Assembly: GCA_030650995.1 (NCBI GenBank)
Contig: JAUSCY010000093.1
Location: 1 to 64,000 of the forward strand
From: Sheuella sp.
GTDB taxonomy: Bacteria > Pseudomonadota > Gammaproteobacteria > Burkholderiales > Burkholderiaceae_B
DNA: 64,000 bases
Direction: 5' to 3'
Positions 35,085 through 43,966 of the stretch are shown here, one piece after another. Under the pieces are notes generated by a model. The model saw only the letters and a program-made list of their open reading frames with translations, was not told the origin of the DNA and did no database searches. Made by a program: the position numbers and the translations under genes. Position 1 is the stretch's first letter, and every line of letters starts with the position of its first letter.

Positions 35085-36053
35085 TTACTCCAGTGACAAC
35101 TTTGCTGCTTCGACAGTAATTTTCCAGTCGGCAATCTGTGAATTAATAAATGCATTGAATTGCGCAGGTGTATCGCCACCAGAGAAGCCACCCATCTCTT
35201 TAAATCTTTTCTGAATTTCTGGTGTTTCCATCACTTTTTTGGTGGCAAGATAGATTTTGTTAATGATTTCAGGTGATGTGCCTGCAGGTGCCAAGAATCC
35301 AAACCACGCTGTCACGACCATATCCTTGATGCCCGCTTCAGCCATCGTTGGAACGTCAGGTAACTCGGTAGAGCGTGTGCTGCCAGTAATGGCCAGGGCG
35401 CGAAGTTGTCCAGACTTGATGAACGGCATTGAGCTCGGTAAGTTATCGATCATGAACGTGAATTGCTGTCCAAGAAGCGCGGTGACAGCTGGGCCTGCTC
35501 CTTTGTAAGGAACGTGCGGCACTTTAATGCCTGCGCGTTGCAAAAACATTTCACCAGACATATGCGGGGATTGACCGGTACCTGATGAACCGAAAGCAAA
35601 GTTGCCATTAGGATCTTTTTTGATCGCATCGATCAGATCCTTAACCGTTTTATAAGGTGAGTTTGCATTGACTACCAGCACGTTCGGATTTGCAATCGTC
35701 ATCGTAATCGGAACAAAGTCAGTTGGCTTGTAGGGTAGTTTTTTGTAAAGGCTGTAGTTGATCGCATTGGCGCCAATATTGCCCATCTCTATGGTGTAGC
35801 CGTCCGGGGCTGCACGTGCGACGGCTTGCGTTCCAATAATGCCAGCGGCACCCGCCTTGTTTTCGATCACAATAGTTGTGCCAAGTTCTGCACCTAATTT
35901 TTCACTCAATATGCGTGCAACGATGTCAGAGGTGCCACCAGGCGCTGCAGGCACCACGACAGTAATAGGTTTTTCCGGCCAGGCTGCCAGAACTGTGTTG
36001 TGCATAGCCAATGCGGATGCGATCAACAGGCAATTGGATAACATTTTTTTCAT
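35085..36053 (-). CDS. Bug-family periplasmic receptor (third)
   Basis: 322 residues. The signal peptide MKKMLSNCLLIASALAMHNT runs on to VLA before AWPEKP. Mature hallmarks: PITVVVPAAPGGTSDIVAR, VIENKAGAAGIIGTQAVARA, DGYTIEMGNIG, HVPYKGAGPAVTALLGQQFTFM and GFLAPAGTSPEIINKI. It leads the minus-strand operon Bug-CoA transferase A-B-Bug-flavoprotein and diverges from the acyl-CoA dehydrogenase operon across 188 bases. Two receptors in one operon may discriminate related ligands; that is inference. Confidence 0.9.
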   Translation of the reverse strand: MKKMLSNCLLIASALAMHNTVLAAWPEKPITVVVPAAPGGTSDIVARILSEKLGAELGTTIVIENKAGAAGIIGTQAVARAAPDGYTIEMGNIGANAINYSLYKKLPYKPTDFVPITMTIANPNVLVVNANSPYKTVKDLIDAIKKDPNGNFAFGSSGTGQSPHMSGEMFLQRAGIKVPHVPYKGAGPAVTALLGQQFTFMIDNLPSSMPFIKSGQLRALAITGSTRSTELPDVPTMAEAGIKDMVVTAWFGFLAPAGTSPEIINKIYLATKKVMETPEIQKRFKEMGGFSGGDTPAQFNAFINSQIADWKITVEAAKLSLE

Positions 36054-36241
36054 GTGTATCTCCTTAAGTTATTCGATTAATCATTTTTATCGATTGTACG
36101 GGGTCAACATGTTCCAAACTTGGGGGTTTACCCTTTCAATTGCCAGAACAGAGGATTTGTCTGCGCGAAATGCAGAGTTCCAAAATACGAGAAACACAAG
36201 CGCACGAGGGGCGTTAAGATTGCGACAATAGGAGAAAAACG
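36054..36241. promoter_or_regulatory. Divergent promoter region between Bug and acyl-CoA dehydrogenase operons
   Basis: 188 non-coding bases with AT-rich stretches near the Bug start. There are short near-palindromes (GATTAATC around 36075 and AACATGTT around 36108) but no clear operator or -10/-35 pair that I would defend. AGGAG at 36230 is the ribosome site for the plus-strand gene. Confidence 0.35.
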
Positions 36242-37429
36242 ATGGATTTGACTTGGTCACCTGAAGAACGCGCGTTCCGGGAGGAAGTGCGGACATTTGT
36301 TCAAGAGAACTTGCCTGCCGATTTGCGTGCAAAGTCCTTTGCGCACAATCGCATCAAGCGTGAAGACTATATTCGTTGGCACAGCATTCTGGCCGATCAT
36401 GGCTGGGGCGCCCCGAGCTGGCCAAAAGAATTTGGCGGTACAGGCTGGAATCCTCTGCAGCGACTGATTTTTGAAATTGAGTCTTTTAAAGCGGGTGCTC
36501 CCCGTCTGCTGCCTTTTGGTTTGAGCATGATTGGCCCGGTACTCATGAAATTCGGCAATCAAAAACAAAAAGATTATTACTTACCGCGCATCATCAGCAT
36601 GGATGACTGGTGGTGTCAGGGGTACTCTGAGCCAGGTTCCGGTTCCGATCTGGCCTCACTCAAAACACGCGCGGAGCGTGTTGGTGACAAATACATCATT
36701 AATGGCCAAAAAACCTGGACCACGCTTGCCCATTATGCAGACTGGATGTTTTGTCTGGTGCGTACCGATCCTGCGGCTAAAGCGCAGCGCGGTATTTCAA
36801 TGGTGCTGATCGATATGAAACAACCAGGTGTGACAGTGCGCCCGATCAGAACGCTTGACGGTGGCGCCGAAGTCAACGAAGTCTGGCTGGAAAATGTCGA
36901 AGCACCTGTTGAAAATCTTGTTGGCGAAGAAAATAACGGCTGGACCTATGCCAAGTATCTTCTTGGACATGAGCGTAGCGGTATTGCTGGTATCGGGCAT
37001 TGTCATCGTGAGTTAGCGATCCTGAAATCACTCGCCGAGCGCACGACAGCCAGTGGCGAGTCGCTGAGTCTGGATTCCAGGGTAAGAGATAGCATCAATC
37101 GAATCGAGGCCCAGGTGATGGCTTTGGAAATGATGGTGTTACGTGTAGCAGCTGACTCTTCTGATCCGGGTCCTAAAGCCTCCATTCTCAAGATTCGCGG
37201 CTCGGAGCTGCAGATGGAGCTCGCACGCTTGCAGTTACAGGTCACAGGCGCGGACAGCTGGCCCTATGACCCGGACTGGATGCATGCAGAGGCTGATTTC
37301 CATGGCCCAGGTGCTGCTTACTCACCAGCCGCTGCCGCTGCCTACTTTGATATGCGTAAGACTGCTATCTATGGCGGGACCAATGAAGTTCAGAAAGGCA
37401 TTATTGCCAAACAAATCATTGGCGTCTGA
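36242..37429 (+). CDS. Acyl-CoA dehydrogenase (first of pair)
   Basis: 395 residues, FAD-dependent alpha-beta dehydrogenation of an acyl-CoA. Domains in order: N-terminal helical (1-120), middle beta domain with the FAD/substrate segment QGYSEPGSGSDLASLKTRAE and NGQKTWTTLAHYADW, and a C-terminal four-helix domain ending AIYGGTNEVQKGIIAKQIIG. The family usually works as homotetramers, but closely paired genes like this and the next are known to form heteromeric dehydrogenases, for example in actinobacterial steroid catabolism; that remains inference here. ATG at 36242 with AGGAG 7 bases upstream. First gene of a four-gene operon. Confidence 0.92.
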   Translation: MDLTWSPEERAFREEVRTFVQENLPADLRAKSFAHNRIKREDYIRWHSILADHGWGAPSWPKEFGGTGWNPLQRLIFEIESFKAGAPRLLPFGLSMIGPVLMKFGNQKQKDYYLPRIISMDDWWCQGYSEPGSGSDLASLKTRAERVGDKYIINGQKTWTTLAHYADWMFCLVRTDPAAKAQRGISMVLIDMKQPGVTVRPIRTLDGGAEVNEVWLENVEAPVENLVGEENNGWTYAKYLLGHERSGIAGIGHCHRELAILKSLAERTTASGESLSLDSRVRDSINRIEAQVMALEMMVLRVAADSSDPGPKASILKIRGSELQMELARLQLQVTGADSWPYDPDWMHAEADFHGPGAAYSPAAAAAYFDMRKTAIYGGTNEVQKGIIAKQIIGV

Positions 37430-37447
37430 GTCGATTAAGGAATAAAA

Positions 37448-38563
37448 ATGGATTTTTCATATTCACAAGAGCAGCGCATGCTGACAGACAGTCTGCGTCG
37501 ACTCATGGCCGATCGCTGGACGTATGCGGATCGCCGTACGCGTCAAAAAGCGGGCGTGCTCGATCAGTCCGCCTGGGCTAACCTGGCCGAGCTTGGGGTG
37601 AGCGGTTTATTGGTACCTGAAGAGTTTGGTGGTTTTGGTGAAAGCCCTGCCACGATGCTGGCTGTTCATCATGAACTCGGTCGCGGTCTGGTCAGTGAGC
37701 CCGTCATCTCCAGTGCAGTCATGGCGGTGACGTTGCTCGCAAATTGCTCCAATCAGGCATTGAAAGAGCGATGGCTCACGGCACACGCAGAAGGTGAAGC
37801 TGTGCTGGCGGTTGCCTGGCAAGAAGAAGGGGAGCGCTACGCTACGCGTCCGTTATGCACGCGTGCAATAGCGACGAGTGACGGCTTTACGCTTGATGGA
37901 CGTAAAGTTCTTGTCTGGCATGCGGCTGGTTCACAGGCACTGATCGTTTCGGCGGTGCTCGATGGCGAAATGGCGCTCTTTCTGGTTCCTGCTGATGCGC
38001 TCGGTGTTGGTGTCGCTGACTACCCGACCTTTGACGGATCACGCGCCTCTACGGTTACGTTTGAGCGCGTCACGCTCGCCAGTGAGAGTCTGATCGCTCA
38101 AGGTGCGCAGGCGCAAAGCCTGCTGGTGCTTGCGCTCGACTTTGGGATTGCCGCGTTATGTGCACATGCATGTGGTGCGATGGAATACCTGACAGAAGCC
38201 ACCATACAGTATCTCAAGACGCGTAAACAGTTCGGCCAGCCTTTGGCTGCATTCCAGGTGTTGCAACATCGCCTGGCCGATATGCTGACTCAGCAGGAAA
38301 TGGGAATCTCATCGACTTATGTCGCAACCGTCAGTCTGGCCGAGTCAGATGCTGCTAAGCGCAGTCGCGTGATTTCCATGGCCAAGGTCGAGGTCTGCGC
38401 TGCAGCAAGGTTTGTAGGTGAGTCCGCTGTGCAGTTGCATGGTGGCATGGGGATGACAGATGAACTTGAGGTAGGTGACTATTTTAAGCGCCTGACTTTT
38501 GCCGATATGTTGCTTGGCGATACTAATTTCCATTTGCAGCGTGCGCAGGATCTTGGCAATTAA
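37448..38563 (+). CDS. Acyl-CoA dehydrogenase (second of pair)
   Basis: 371 residues, acyl-CoA dehydrogenase fold but more divergent. N-terminal helical domain (MDFSYSQEQRMLTDSLRRLM, VPEEFGGFGESPATML). The middle domain lacks the classical SEPGSGSD: the corresponding region reads AVAWQEEGERYATRPL. The C-terminal domain has YLKTRKQFGQPLAAFQVLQHRLADM and QLHGGMGMTDELEVGDYFKR. The weak FAD-loop motif next to a canonical partner fits a heteromeric dehydrogenase with one specialised subunit. It lies 18 bases after the first dehydrogenase. Confidence 0.88.
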   Translation: MDFSYSQEQRMLTDSLRRLMADRWTYADRRTRQKAGVLDQSAWANLAELGVSGLLVPEEFGGFGESPATMLAVHHELGRGLVSEPVISSAVMAVTLLANCSNQALKERWLTAHAEGEAVLAVAWQEEGERYATRPLCTRAIATSDGFTLDGRKVLVWHAAGSQALIVSAVLDGEMALFLVPADALGVGVADYPTFDGSRASTVTFERVTLASESLIAQGAQAQSLLVLALDFGIAALCAHACGAMEYLTEATIQYLKTRKQFGQPLAAFQVLQHRLADMLTQQEMGISSTYVATVSLAESDAAKRSRVISMAKVEVCAAARFVGESAVQLHGGMGMTDELEVGDYFKRLTFADMLLGDTNFHLQRAQDLGN

Positions 38564-38589
38564 GCCTTAAACGATTGAAAGGAATTTTG

Positions 38590-39420
38590 ATGTCAACGAC
38601 TGATCTCAGCGCCTGGCTGGGTAAATCCCAGACCGTGGTTGATCGGCTTGATCCCAATCACGCGGCGTGCATCGCTGCGACACTTGGTGAGCCTGCTCCG
38701 GTCTTAGGTCAAGCAATCCCTGCTCTATGGCACTGGGCTTATTTTCTTGAGACCGTGCCACTCTCGATGACCGGTCGCGATGGTCATCCTGCCCGGGGCA
38801 GTTTTTTGCCTCCTGCTGATAACCGTAACCGTATGTGGGCAGGTGGCCGTGTTTCGTTTGAAGGTGCTTTGCAAGTAGGTGTTCAAGCGCAGAAAACTTC
38901 AACAGTGACTGGTATTCAAGAAAAAAAAGGCCGCACCGGATCCTTGTTATTCGTAACAGTCAAGCATGAGGTGGTCCAGAATGGCAAGCTGATCGTGAGC
39001 GAAGAGCAGGATATTGTTTATCGAGAGCCCAGCCCGCCAAAACTGGTTGGTACCGAGCCTGCTCCCGCATCGCAGTGGAAAGAGGAAATTCATCCCACTG
39101 CTGTGTTGCTGTTCAGATACTCAGCCGTGACATTCAATAGTCATCGCATTCATTATGATCACCCTTATGTCACCGAAACGGAAGGATATCCAGGATTGGT
39201 TGTGCATGGACCGATGATTGCAACGCTGATGTGTCAGGCGTTTGCCCATGCGAATCCTCAGGCTACCTTGAAACATTTGTCGTATCGCGGTCTGCGTCCG
39301 CTGATTGCGCCGACACCTTTTTCTGTCGCAGGAAATATCGGCTCGTCGGGTCAGGCGCAGTTATGGGCTGAACAGGGTGGCACGCTCGCGCACTCTGCTG
39401 AGCTGAGGTTTGAAGCATGA
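38590..39420 (+). CDS. MaoC-like double hot-dog hydratase (mesaconyl-C4-CoA hydratase/HTD2-like)
   Basis: 276 residues. N-terminal FAS1-type dehydratase domain (about 10-140, with LPPADNRNRMWAGGRVSFEG) and C-terminal hydratase region LLFRYSAVTFNSHRIHYDHP, then GYPGLVVHGPMIATLM. The family includes mesaconyl-C4-CoA hydratase, itaconyl-CoA hydratases and HTD2. The ATG at 38590 has AAAGGA 6 bases upstream; an in-frame TTG at 38575 is less likely. It lies 26 bases after the second dehydrogenase and overlaps the CoA-transferase by four bases. A saturated branched or dicarboxylic acyl-CoA oxidised then hydrated is a consistent reading. Confidence 0.85.
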   Translation: MSTTDLSAWLGKSQTVVDRLDPNHAACIAATLGEPAPVLGQAIPALWHWAYFLETVPLSMTGRDGHPARGSFLPPADNRNRMWAGGRVSFEGALQVGVQAQKTSTVTGIQEKKGRTGSLLFVTVKHEVVQNGKLIVSEEQDIVYREPSPPKLVGTEPAPASQWKEEIHPTAVLLFRYSAVTFNSHRIHYDHPYVTETEGYPGLVVHGPMIATLMCQAFAHANPQATLKHLSYRGLRPLIAPTPFSVAGNIGSSGQAQLWAEQGGTLAHSAELRFEA

Positions 39421-40610
39421 GCCAGACTGCAATCCGTCCTCTGGACGGCATCACTGTTGTGAGTCTTGAACACGCTATCGCTGCGCCTTTCTGTACCCGT
39501 CAGTTAGCGGATATGGGTGCACGCGTCATCAAAGTCGAGCGCCCGGGTGTTGGTGATTTTGCCCGTAAGTATGACGAGCGTACACGTGGAATGGCGTCGC
39601 ATTTTGTCTGGACGAATCGTTCAAAAGAAAGCCTGACACTTGATCTTAAACACCCGCAAGCAGCACCTATTCTGGAGGAGTTACTTGCTCAGGCTGATGT
39701 ACTCGTGCAGAACCTGGCTCCAGGTGCCGCCGCGCGCATGGGGCTGTCGTTTGAAGCCTTGCACAAGAAATTCCCCCGTTTGATTGTCTGTGATATTTCC
39801 GGATACGGCGAGGGCGGTCCTTACGAAACCAAAAAAGCCTATGATTTGCTGATTCAGAGCGAGAGTGGCTTTGTCTCCGTGACGGGTTCTGCGGATGCGC
39901 CTGCCAAAGCAGGTTGTTCGATTGCTGACATCGCAGCGGGCTCCTATGCTTATTCAGGCATTCTCAATGCTTTATTGTTGCGTGGCAAAACGGGTCTTGG
40001 CAGTCACCTCGATGTATCGATGCTCGAGAGCATGGTTGAGTGGATGAGCTTTCCGATGTATTACGCTTTTGAAGGGGCCGCACCGCCGCCGCGTGCAGGC
40101 GCGGCACATGCCACTATATATCCCTACGGGCCCTTTCCTGTTGGCGATGGCAGCAATGTCATGCTGGGCCTGCAAAATGAGCGTGAGTGGCGCGTCTTTT
40201 GTGAAAAAGTGCTCAATCAGCCTGCTCTGGCCGATGAGGCGGACTTTTCTTCCAACTCCTTGCGTGTTGCCAACCGTGATCGCTTGCGTGGTTTGATCGT
40301 CAGCGCGTTTTCGCAGATGACGATCGACCAGGTCGTGAACGATCTCGAGAATGCCGGTATTGCGAACGCGCGTGTCAACGAAATGAAGGATGTCTGGGCG
40401 CATCCACAACTGAAAGCGCGCAATCGCTGGACTGAAGTCGATAGCCCGGTGGGAGCGTTACCCGCATTGATTCCGCCTGCTACCAACAATCAGTTTGAAG
40501 CGCGTATGGATCCTATCCCGGCGATTGGTGAACATACACATGCAATTCTGAAGGAACTGGGCGTGTCACCAGAGACTGTGGCGGTGCTCGAGGCGGATAA
40601 GGCGATTTGA
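39417..40610 (+). CDS. Type III (CaiB/BaiF) CoA-transferase (second)
   Basis: 397 residues. Seen: LDGITVVSLEHAIAAPFCTRQL, ARVIKVERPGVGDFAR, TNRSKESLTLDL, DISGYGEGGPYETKKAYDL and GCSIADIAAGSYAY, with D171 in the catalytic aspartate position. The variant N-terminal VSLEHAIAAPFCTRQLADMGA resembles the mesaconyl-CoA C1-C4 and succinyl-CoA:dicarboxylate transferases of this family. Its start overlaps the hydratase stop (ATGA). It is the last gene of the dehydrogenase operon and ends 11 bases before the convergent folK stop. Confidence 0.9.
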   Translation: MSQTAIRPLDGITVVSLEHAIAAPFCTRQLADMGARVIKVERPGVGDFARKYDERTRGMASHFVWTNRSKESLTLDLKHPQAAPILEELLAQADVLVQNLAPGAAARMGLSFEALHKKFPRLIVCDISGYGEGGPYETKKAYDLLIQSESGFVSVTGSADAPAKAGCSIADIAAGSYAYSGILNALLLRGKTGLGSHLDVSMLESMVEWMSFPMYYAFEGAAPPPRAGAAHATIYPYGPFPVGDGSNVMLGLQNEREWRVFCEKVLNQPALADEADFSSNSLRVANRDRLRGLIVSAFSQMTIDQVVNDLENAGIANARVNEMKDVWAHPQLKARNRWTEVDSPVGALPALIPPATNNQFEARMDPIPAIGEHTHAILKELGVSPETVAVLEADKAI

Positions 40611-40621
40611 CGCAGGTCAGG

Positions 40622-41101
40622 TCAATCCGGTAGTAGCCAGATTTTCTGGTCGCTGCAGGCCTTGATCAGTGTATCGATAGGCCCTTGAGGTAATTGGAGC
40701 TCAGGCTCCAATTCTTTGAGTGGCTCCAGTACAAAGGCCCGCTGGTGCATTCTTGGATGCGGGAGAATTAATCTGGGTGTTGAGATTTCGATCCCGTCGT
40801 ACCAGAGTAAGTCCAGATCAAGGGTGCGGGGTGCATTACGATAGGGCCGCGCACGACCATGTTCGAGTTCGATCGACTGGAGCAGATTTAATAAGTTGAT
40901 CGGTGCGAGCGTGGTCTCTAGACTTGCCACCGCATTGATGAATACAGGGCCTTGCGCCTCGACAGGATCGCTCGCATACAAACGTGAGCACTGAACATTC
41001 AAAATGCCCGCTGCAGACTGCAGTTCAAGAATGGCATCAACAATCGTCTGATGAGCATTGCCGAGATTTGCACCCAAGCCGACCAAGGCGTGCGCGTTCA
41101 T
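40622..41101 (-). CDS. folK: 2-amino-4-hydroxy-6-hydroxymethyldihydropteridine pyrophosphokinase
   Basis: HPPK of folate synthesis. 159 residues, same as E. coli. Seen: LVGLGANLGNA, FINAVASLETTLAPINLLN, GRARPYRNAPRTLDLDLLWYD (pterin and Mg/ATP site) and LILPHPRMHQRAFVLEPL. It is 20 bases downstream of pcnB on the minus strand, an arrangement common across proteobacteria. Confidence 0.96.
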   Translation of the reverse strand: MNAHALVGLGANLGNAHQTIVDAILELQSAAGILNVQCSRLYASDPVEAQGPVFINAVASLETTLAPINLLNLLQSIELEHGRARPYRNAPRTLDLDLLWYDGIEISTPRLILPHPRMHQRAFVLEPLKELEPELQLPQGPIDTLIKACSDQKIWLLPD

Positions 41102-41121
41102 TATGAATTCATTATGAATGA

Positions 41122-42498
41122 CTAGACTGTAGGTGCATTGCCATGATCAACAGGTACGCGCGATGGGCCTGTACGGCGTTTGCGTGTGCGGCTGCGTGGA
41201 CCGCCCGGCCCACTTCCTTCGCGTGGCAGCTTGCTCAGGTCCTCAAGCATCGTGGCGCGGGCATCATCCTCTGCATTGGCCAGATCCATCCACCATTGCG
41301 CAAGTACGCTGTCAAATTGACCGGCAGCGGCGCGTAACTGCAGAAAATCGACGGCTGCGCGAAAACGCGGTTGTTCAAGCATGCGCCAGATCGACTTGGG
41401 CAGGCGCTTGTCGAAGCGCGGTTGCATGAACCAGATTTCACGCATATCTGAACTGAAACGTTTTTGTATAGCAAGCGTTTTAGTTTGTTTTTCAAGCACG
41501 GCGTCAGCCGCTTGCATCAGAGCCGGGATACCCGTATCACCTTGTTTAATCAGCTTTTTCCATTGCAGATCGACCTCTTGCCACAATAGCGCAGCAAACA
41601 GAAAGCTCGGGCTGACAGTCTTTCCGCTGCGGACCCGGTGATCGGTTCGGTCAAGGGCGAGTTCAATGAACTCTTCGCCACCCGGTTGTTCAAATACAAC
41701 ATCAAGCAAGGGCAGCATGCCGTGATGTAAGCCATCCTGGCGTAATTGCTGCAGGCAATCCATTGCGTGACCACAGGTCAGCAGCTTGAGCATTTCGTCA
41801 AACAGCCGGGAAGAGGGGACGTTCGCAATCAAGCCCGCCATCGACAGCAGGGGGTCTTTCGATGCGGGATCAATCGTGCCATTCAGTTTGACCGCGAATC
41901 TTACTGCGCGAAGCATACGAACGGGATCTTCGCGGTAACGCGTGGAGGGATCGCCGATCATACGCACTACGCGTTTTTTCAGATCATCTACGCCCTGATG
42001 AAAATCGATGACTTGCTCGTTGGTGGGGTCGTAATAGAGCGCATTAATCGTAAAGTCACGCCTGACTGCGTCTTGCTCATGTGTACCAAATTCGTTATCG
42101 CGCAGAATCCGTCCATGATCGTCTGTAGACTGGGTTTCTGACGCGGGTGCGCGAAAGGTCGATGTCTCGATAATTTCCTGACCAAAAACGACATGCACCA
42201 GCTGAAATCGACGTCCGATGATGCGGGCACGTCTGAAAAGCGCACGTATTTGTTCAGGCGTTGCATTGGTGGCAACGTCAAAATCTTTTGGTTCAAGCCC
42301 GACAATCAGGTCGCGTACAGCGCCCCCGACGATGTAAGCCTGGTAGCCTTCGTGCTGAAGGACTTCGCATACTTTGATGGCGTGACGAGAGACGTTGCGG
42401 CGATCAATGCCGTGCTTATCTCGGCCGATATGCTGCACACCTTGCTTTTTGGTATTGAACAACTGTCCAACAAAACGTTTGATTGTGTCGGTAATCAT
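41122..42498 (-). CDS. pcnB: Poly(A) polymerase I
   Basis: Adds 3' poly(A) tails that mark RNA for decay. 458 residues. Seen: the nucleotidyltransferase motif GGAVRDLIVGLEPKDFDVAT with the catalytic DFD, RRARIIGRRFQLVHV, RDFTINALYYDPTNEQVIDF and EDPVRMLRAVRFA. The C-terminus is basic (RSRTRKRRTGPSR), typical of PcnB and absent from CCA-adding enzymes. Start: the frame is open to 42546, but the ATG at 42498 overlaps the preceding HAD gene stop by one base (TGATG) and matches the family N-terminus. Confidence 0.94.
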   Translation of the reverse strand: MITDTIKRFVGQLFNTKKQGVQHIGRDKHGIDRRNVSRHAIKVCEVLQHEGYQAYIVGGAVRDLIVGLEPKDFDVATNATPEQIRALFRRARIIGRRFQLVHVVFGQEIIETSTFRAPASETQSTDDHGRILRDNEFGTHEQDAVRRDFTINALYYDPTNEQVIDFHQGVDDLKKRVVRMIGDPSTRYREDPVRMLRAVRFAVKLNGTIDPASKDPLLSMAGLIANVPSSRLFDEMLKLLTCGHAMDCLQQLRQDGLHHGMLPLLDVVFEQPGGEEFIELALDRTDHRVRSGKTVSPSFLFAALLWQEVDLQWKKLIKQGDTGIPALMQAADAVLEKQTKTLAIQKRFSSDMREIWFMQPRFDKRLPKSIWRMLEQPRFRAAVDFLQLRAAAGQFDSVLAQWWMDLANAEDDARATMLEDLSKLPREGSGPGGPRSRTRKRRTGPSRVPVDHGNAPTV

Positions 42499-43196
42499 CA
42501 GGATTTGTTGTCTGCCGTATGAGTGAATAAGTTGATGACTGGCCAATTACGTTGTTTGGCGATGCTGAGCAGGCTTGGGCTGGGGTTAGTCACGATCGGA
42601 TGTGTGACAACCTCAAGCAAGGGCAAGTCGTTGATTGAATCACTGTAGAAATAGGATTCATCGAAATCAGTGAGTTTTTTATTTAAGCTTGATAACCAGT
42701 GATTGACCCGCACAACCTTGCCGGCTTTGAAGCTCGGTGTACCCAGAATTTTTCCGGTGTAACGGCCAGCAATGTATTCAGGATCCGTTGCGATCAGTGT
42801 CTGCACGCCGAATGCCCGCGCGATGGGCGCAGTCACAAAGCTGTTGGTAGCGGTCACCATGGCGCATAAGTCACCTGCTGCCAGGTGACGCTGCACGAGA
42901 TCAACGGCCTGTTCTGTCATGGCCGGACGAATCACACGCTGCATGAAGTCTTCATGCCATGCCGCAAGCATGTGGGGAGGGTGGGCGCAGAGCAAGCCCA
43001 GCATGAACTCCGCTGCTTGTTCAGCAGTCAGATCTCCGGCGTTGTAGCGATCCATGAGCTCTTCATTTTTGCGCAAAGCAGTCTCGGGATCACCCGCACG
43101 ACCTGTTTTAGCCAAATACTCAGCCCATTGGTGGTCACTGTCTAGCGGCAGAAGTGTGTGGTCTAGATCAAAAAGTGCCAGGCGTCTGGTTGTCAT
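42498..43196 (-). CDS. HAD-IB family phosphatase
   Basis: 232 residues. HAD motif I is LFDLDHTLL with both aspartates, motif II ATNSFVTAPIA, and motif IV SDSINDLPLLEVV; the cap region resembles the SerB/HAD-IB group. The substrate is not determinable. Proteins of this kind sit between hda and pcnB in many betaproteobacteria. It overlaps hda by four bases and pcnB by one. Confidence 0.88.
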   Translation of the reverse strand: MTTRRLALFDLDHTLLPLDSDHQWAEYLAKTGRAGDPETALRKNEELMDRYNAGDLTAEQAAEFMLGLLCAHPPHMLAAWHEDFMQRVIRPAMTEQAVDLVQRHLAAGDLCAMVTATNSFVTAPIARAFGVQTLIATDPEYIAGRYTGKILGTPSFKAGKVVRVNHWLSSLNKKLTDFDESYFYSDSINDLPLLEVVTHPIVTNPSPSLLSIAKQRNWPVINLFTHTADNKS

Positions 43197-43894
43197 GTCG
43201 ATAACAGAAAATCACGGTCGGCCAGCATCGTGCGTAAAAGTGGCACGGTCACGGTCCGATGTTTAGAGAGCGAATACCGGTCAAGTGCATCAACCAGTGC
43301 AAAAAGTTGACGAATGTCGCGCGAATAATGAACAAGCATCCAGTCAAGAACTTCAGGGGAAAGGGGCAGGCCCTGACCCTCGGCATATGCCTTGAGGGCC
43401 TCGAACTTATCTTTATCCGAAAGTGGATCCAGCCGGAAAACCAGATCCCATCCCAGGCGCGTACGCAAATCTTCGCGCAAAGACATCATCATCGGTGCAC
43501 GATCCCCCGTCACCGCCAGCGCAAACGCCGATTCGGTCGTTGCACAGGCACGCCAACGATTGTACAGGGCAAATACGCATGCCTGTTGATCTTCAGACAT
43601 ATCCTGGATGTCATCGATCGCGATCAGTTTATGGCCCAGCTGCTCAGATGAGGTCGCCACTGACATCATGAACTCGGCCGAAGTGGCAAAATTCAGGTAG
43701 ATTGCGGGTGTTTTTTGAGAAAGGGCACGCAGAATATGGCTGCGACCCGAGCCTGGAGGTCCCCAGAAATAGAGCGCACGACCCGCTTGCAGGCCTTGCG
43801 CAGCATCGATCGCCGCGCCATTTGCCCCTATGACAGTGCTGTCTAAAGTGGGTTCTGGTGCGGGGATAATTTCAAGTAGTAACTGCCGATTCAT
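43193..43894 (-). CDS. hda: DnaA regulatory inactivator Hda (DnaA-like AAA+ ATPase)
   Basis: 233 residues, DnaA domain III-like, without the DNA-binding domain IV. It stimulates ATP hydrolysis on DnaA to prevent re-initiation. Seen: an N-terminal beta-clamp-binding-type sequence (MNRQLLLEI, with QLLLEI resembling QLxLPL), a Walker A variant [15 protein letters not shown] with Arg for Lys as in E. coli Hda, Walker [12 protein letters not shown] and sensor [15 protein letters not shown]. The ATG at 43894 is chosen over an in-frame upstream ATG at 43939 because it begins the clamp motif. It diverges from purM across 72 bases, as in many proteobacteria. Confidence 0.92.
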   Translation of the reverse strand: MNRQLLLEIIPAPEPTLDSTVIGANGAAIDAAQGLQAGRALYFWGPPGSGRSHILRALSQKTPAIYLNFATSAEFMMSVATSSEQLGHKLIAIDDIQDMSEDQQACVFALYNRWRACATTESAFALAVTGDRAPMMMSLREDLRTRLGWDLVFRLDPLSDKDKFEALKAYAEGQGLPLSPEVLDWMLVHYSRDIRQLFALVDALDRYSLSKHRTVTVPLLRTMLADRDFLLST

Positions 43895-43966
43895 CGACTC
43901 ATCGTAAAATTGGTTAAAACCACGTATAAAACTCCGCAATTGTCACATAACAACGGCTTTTATCTT

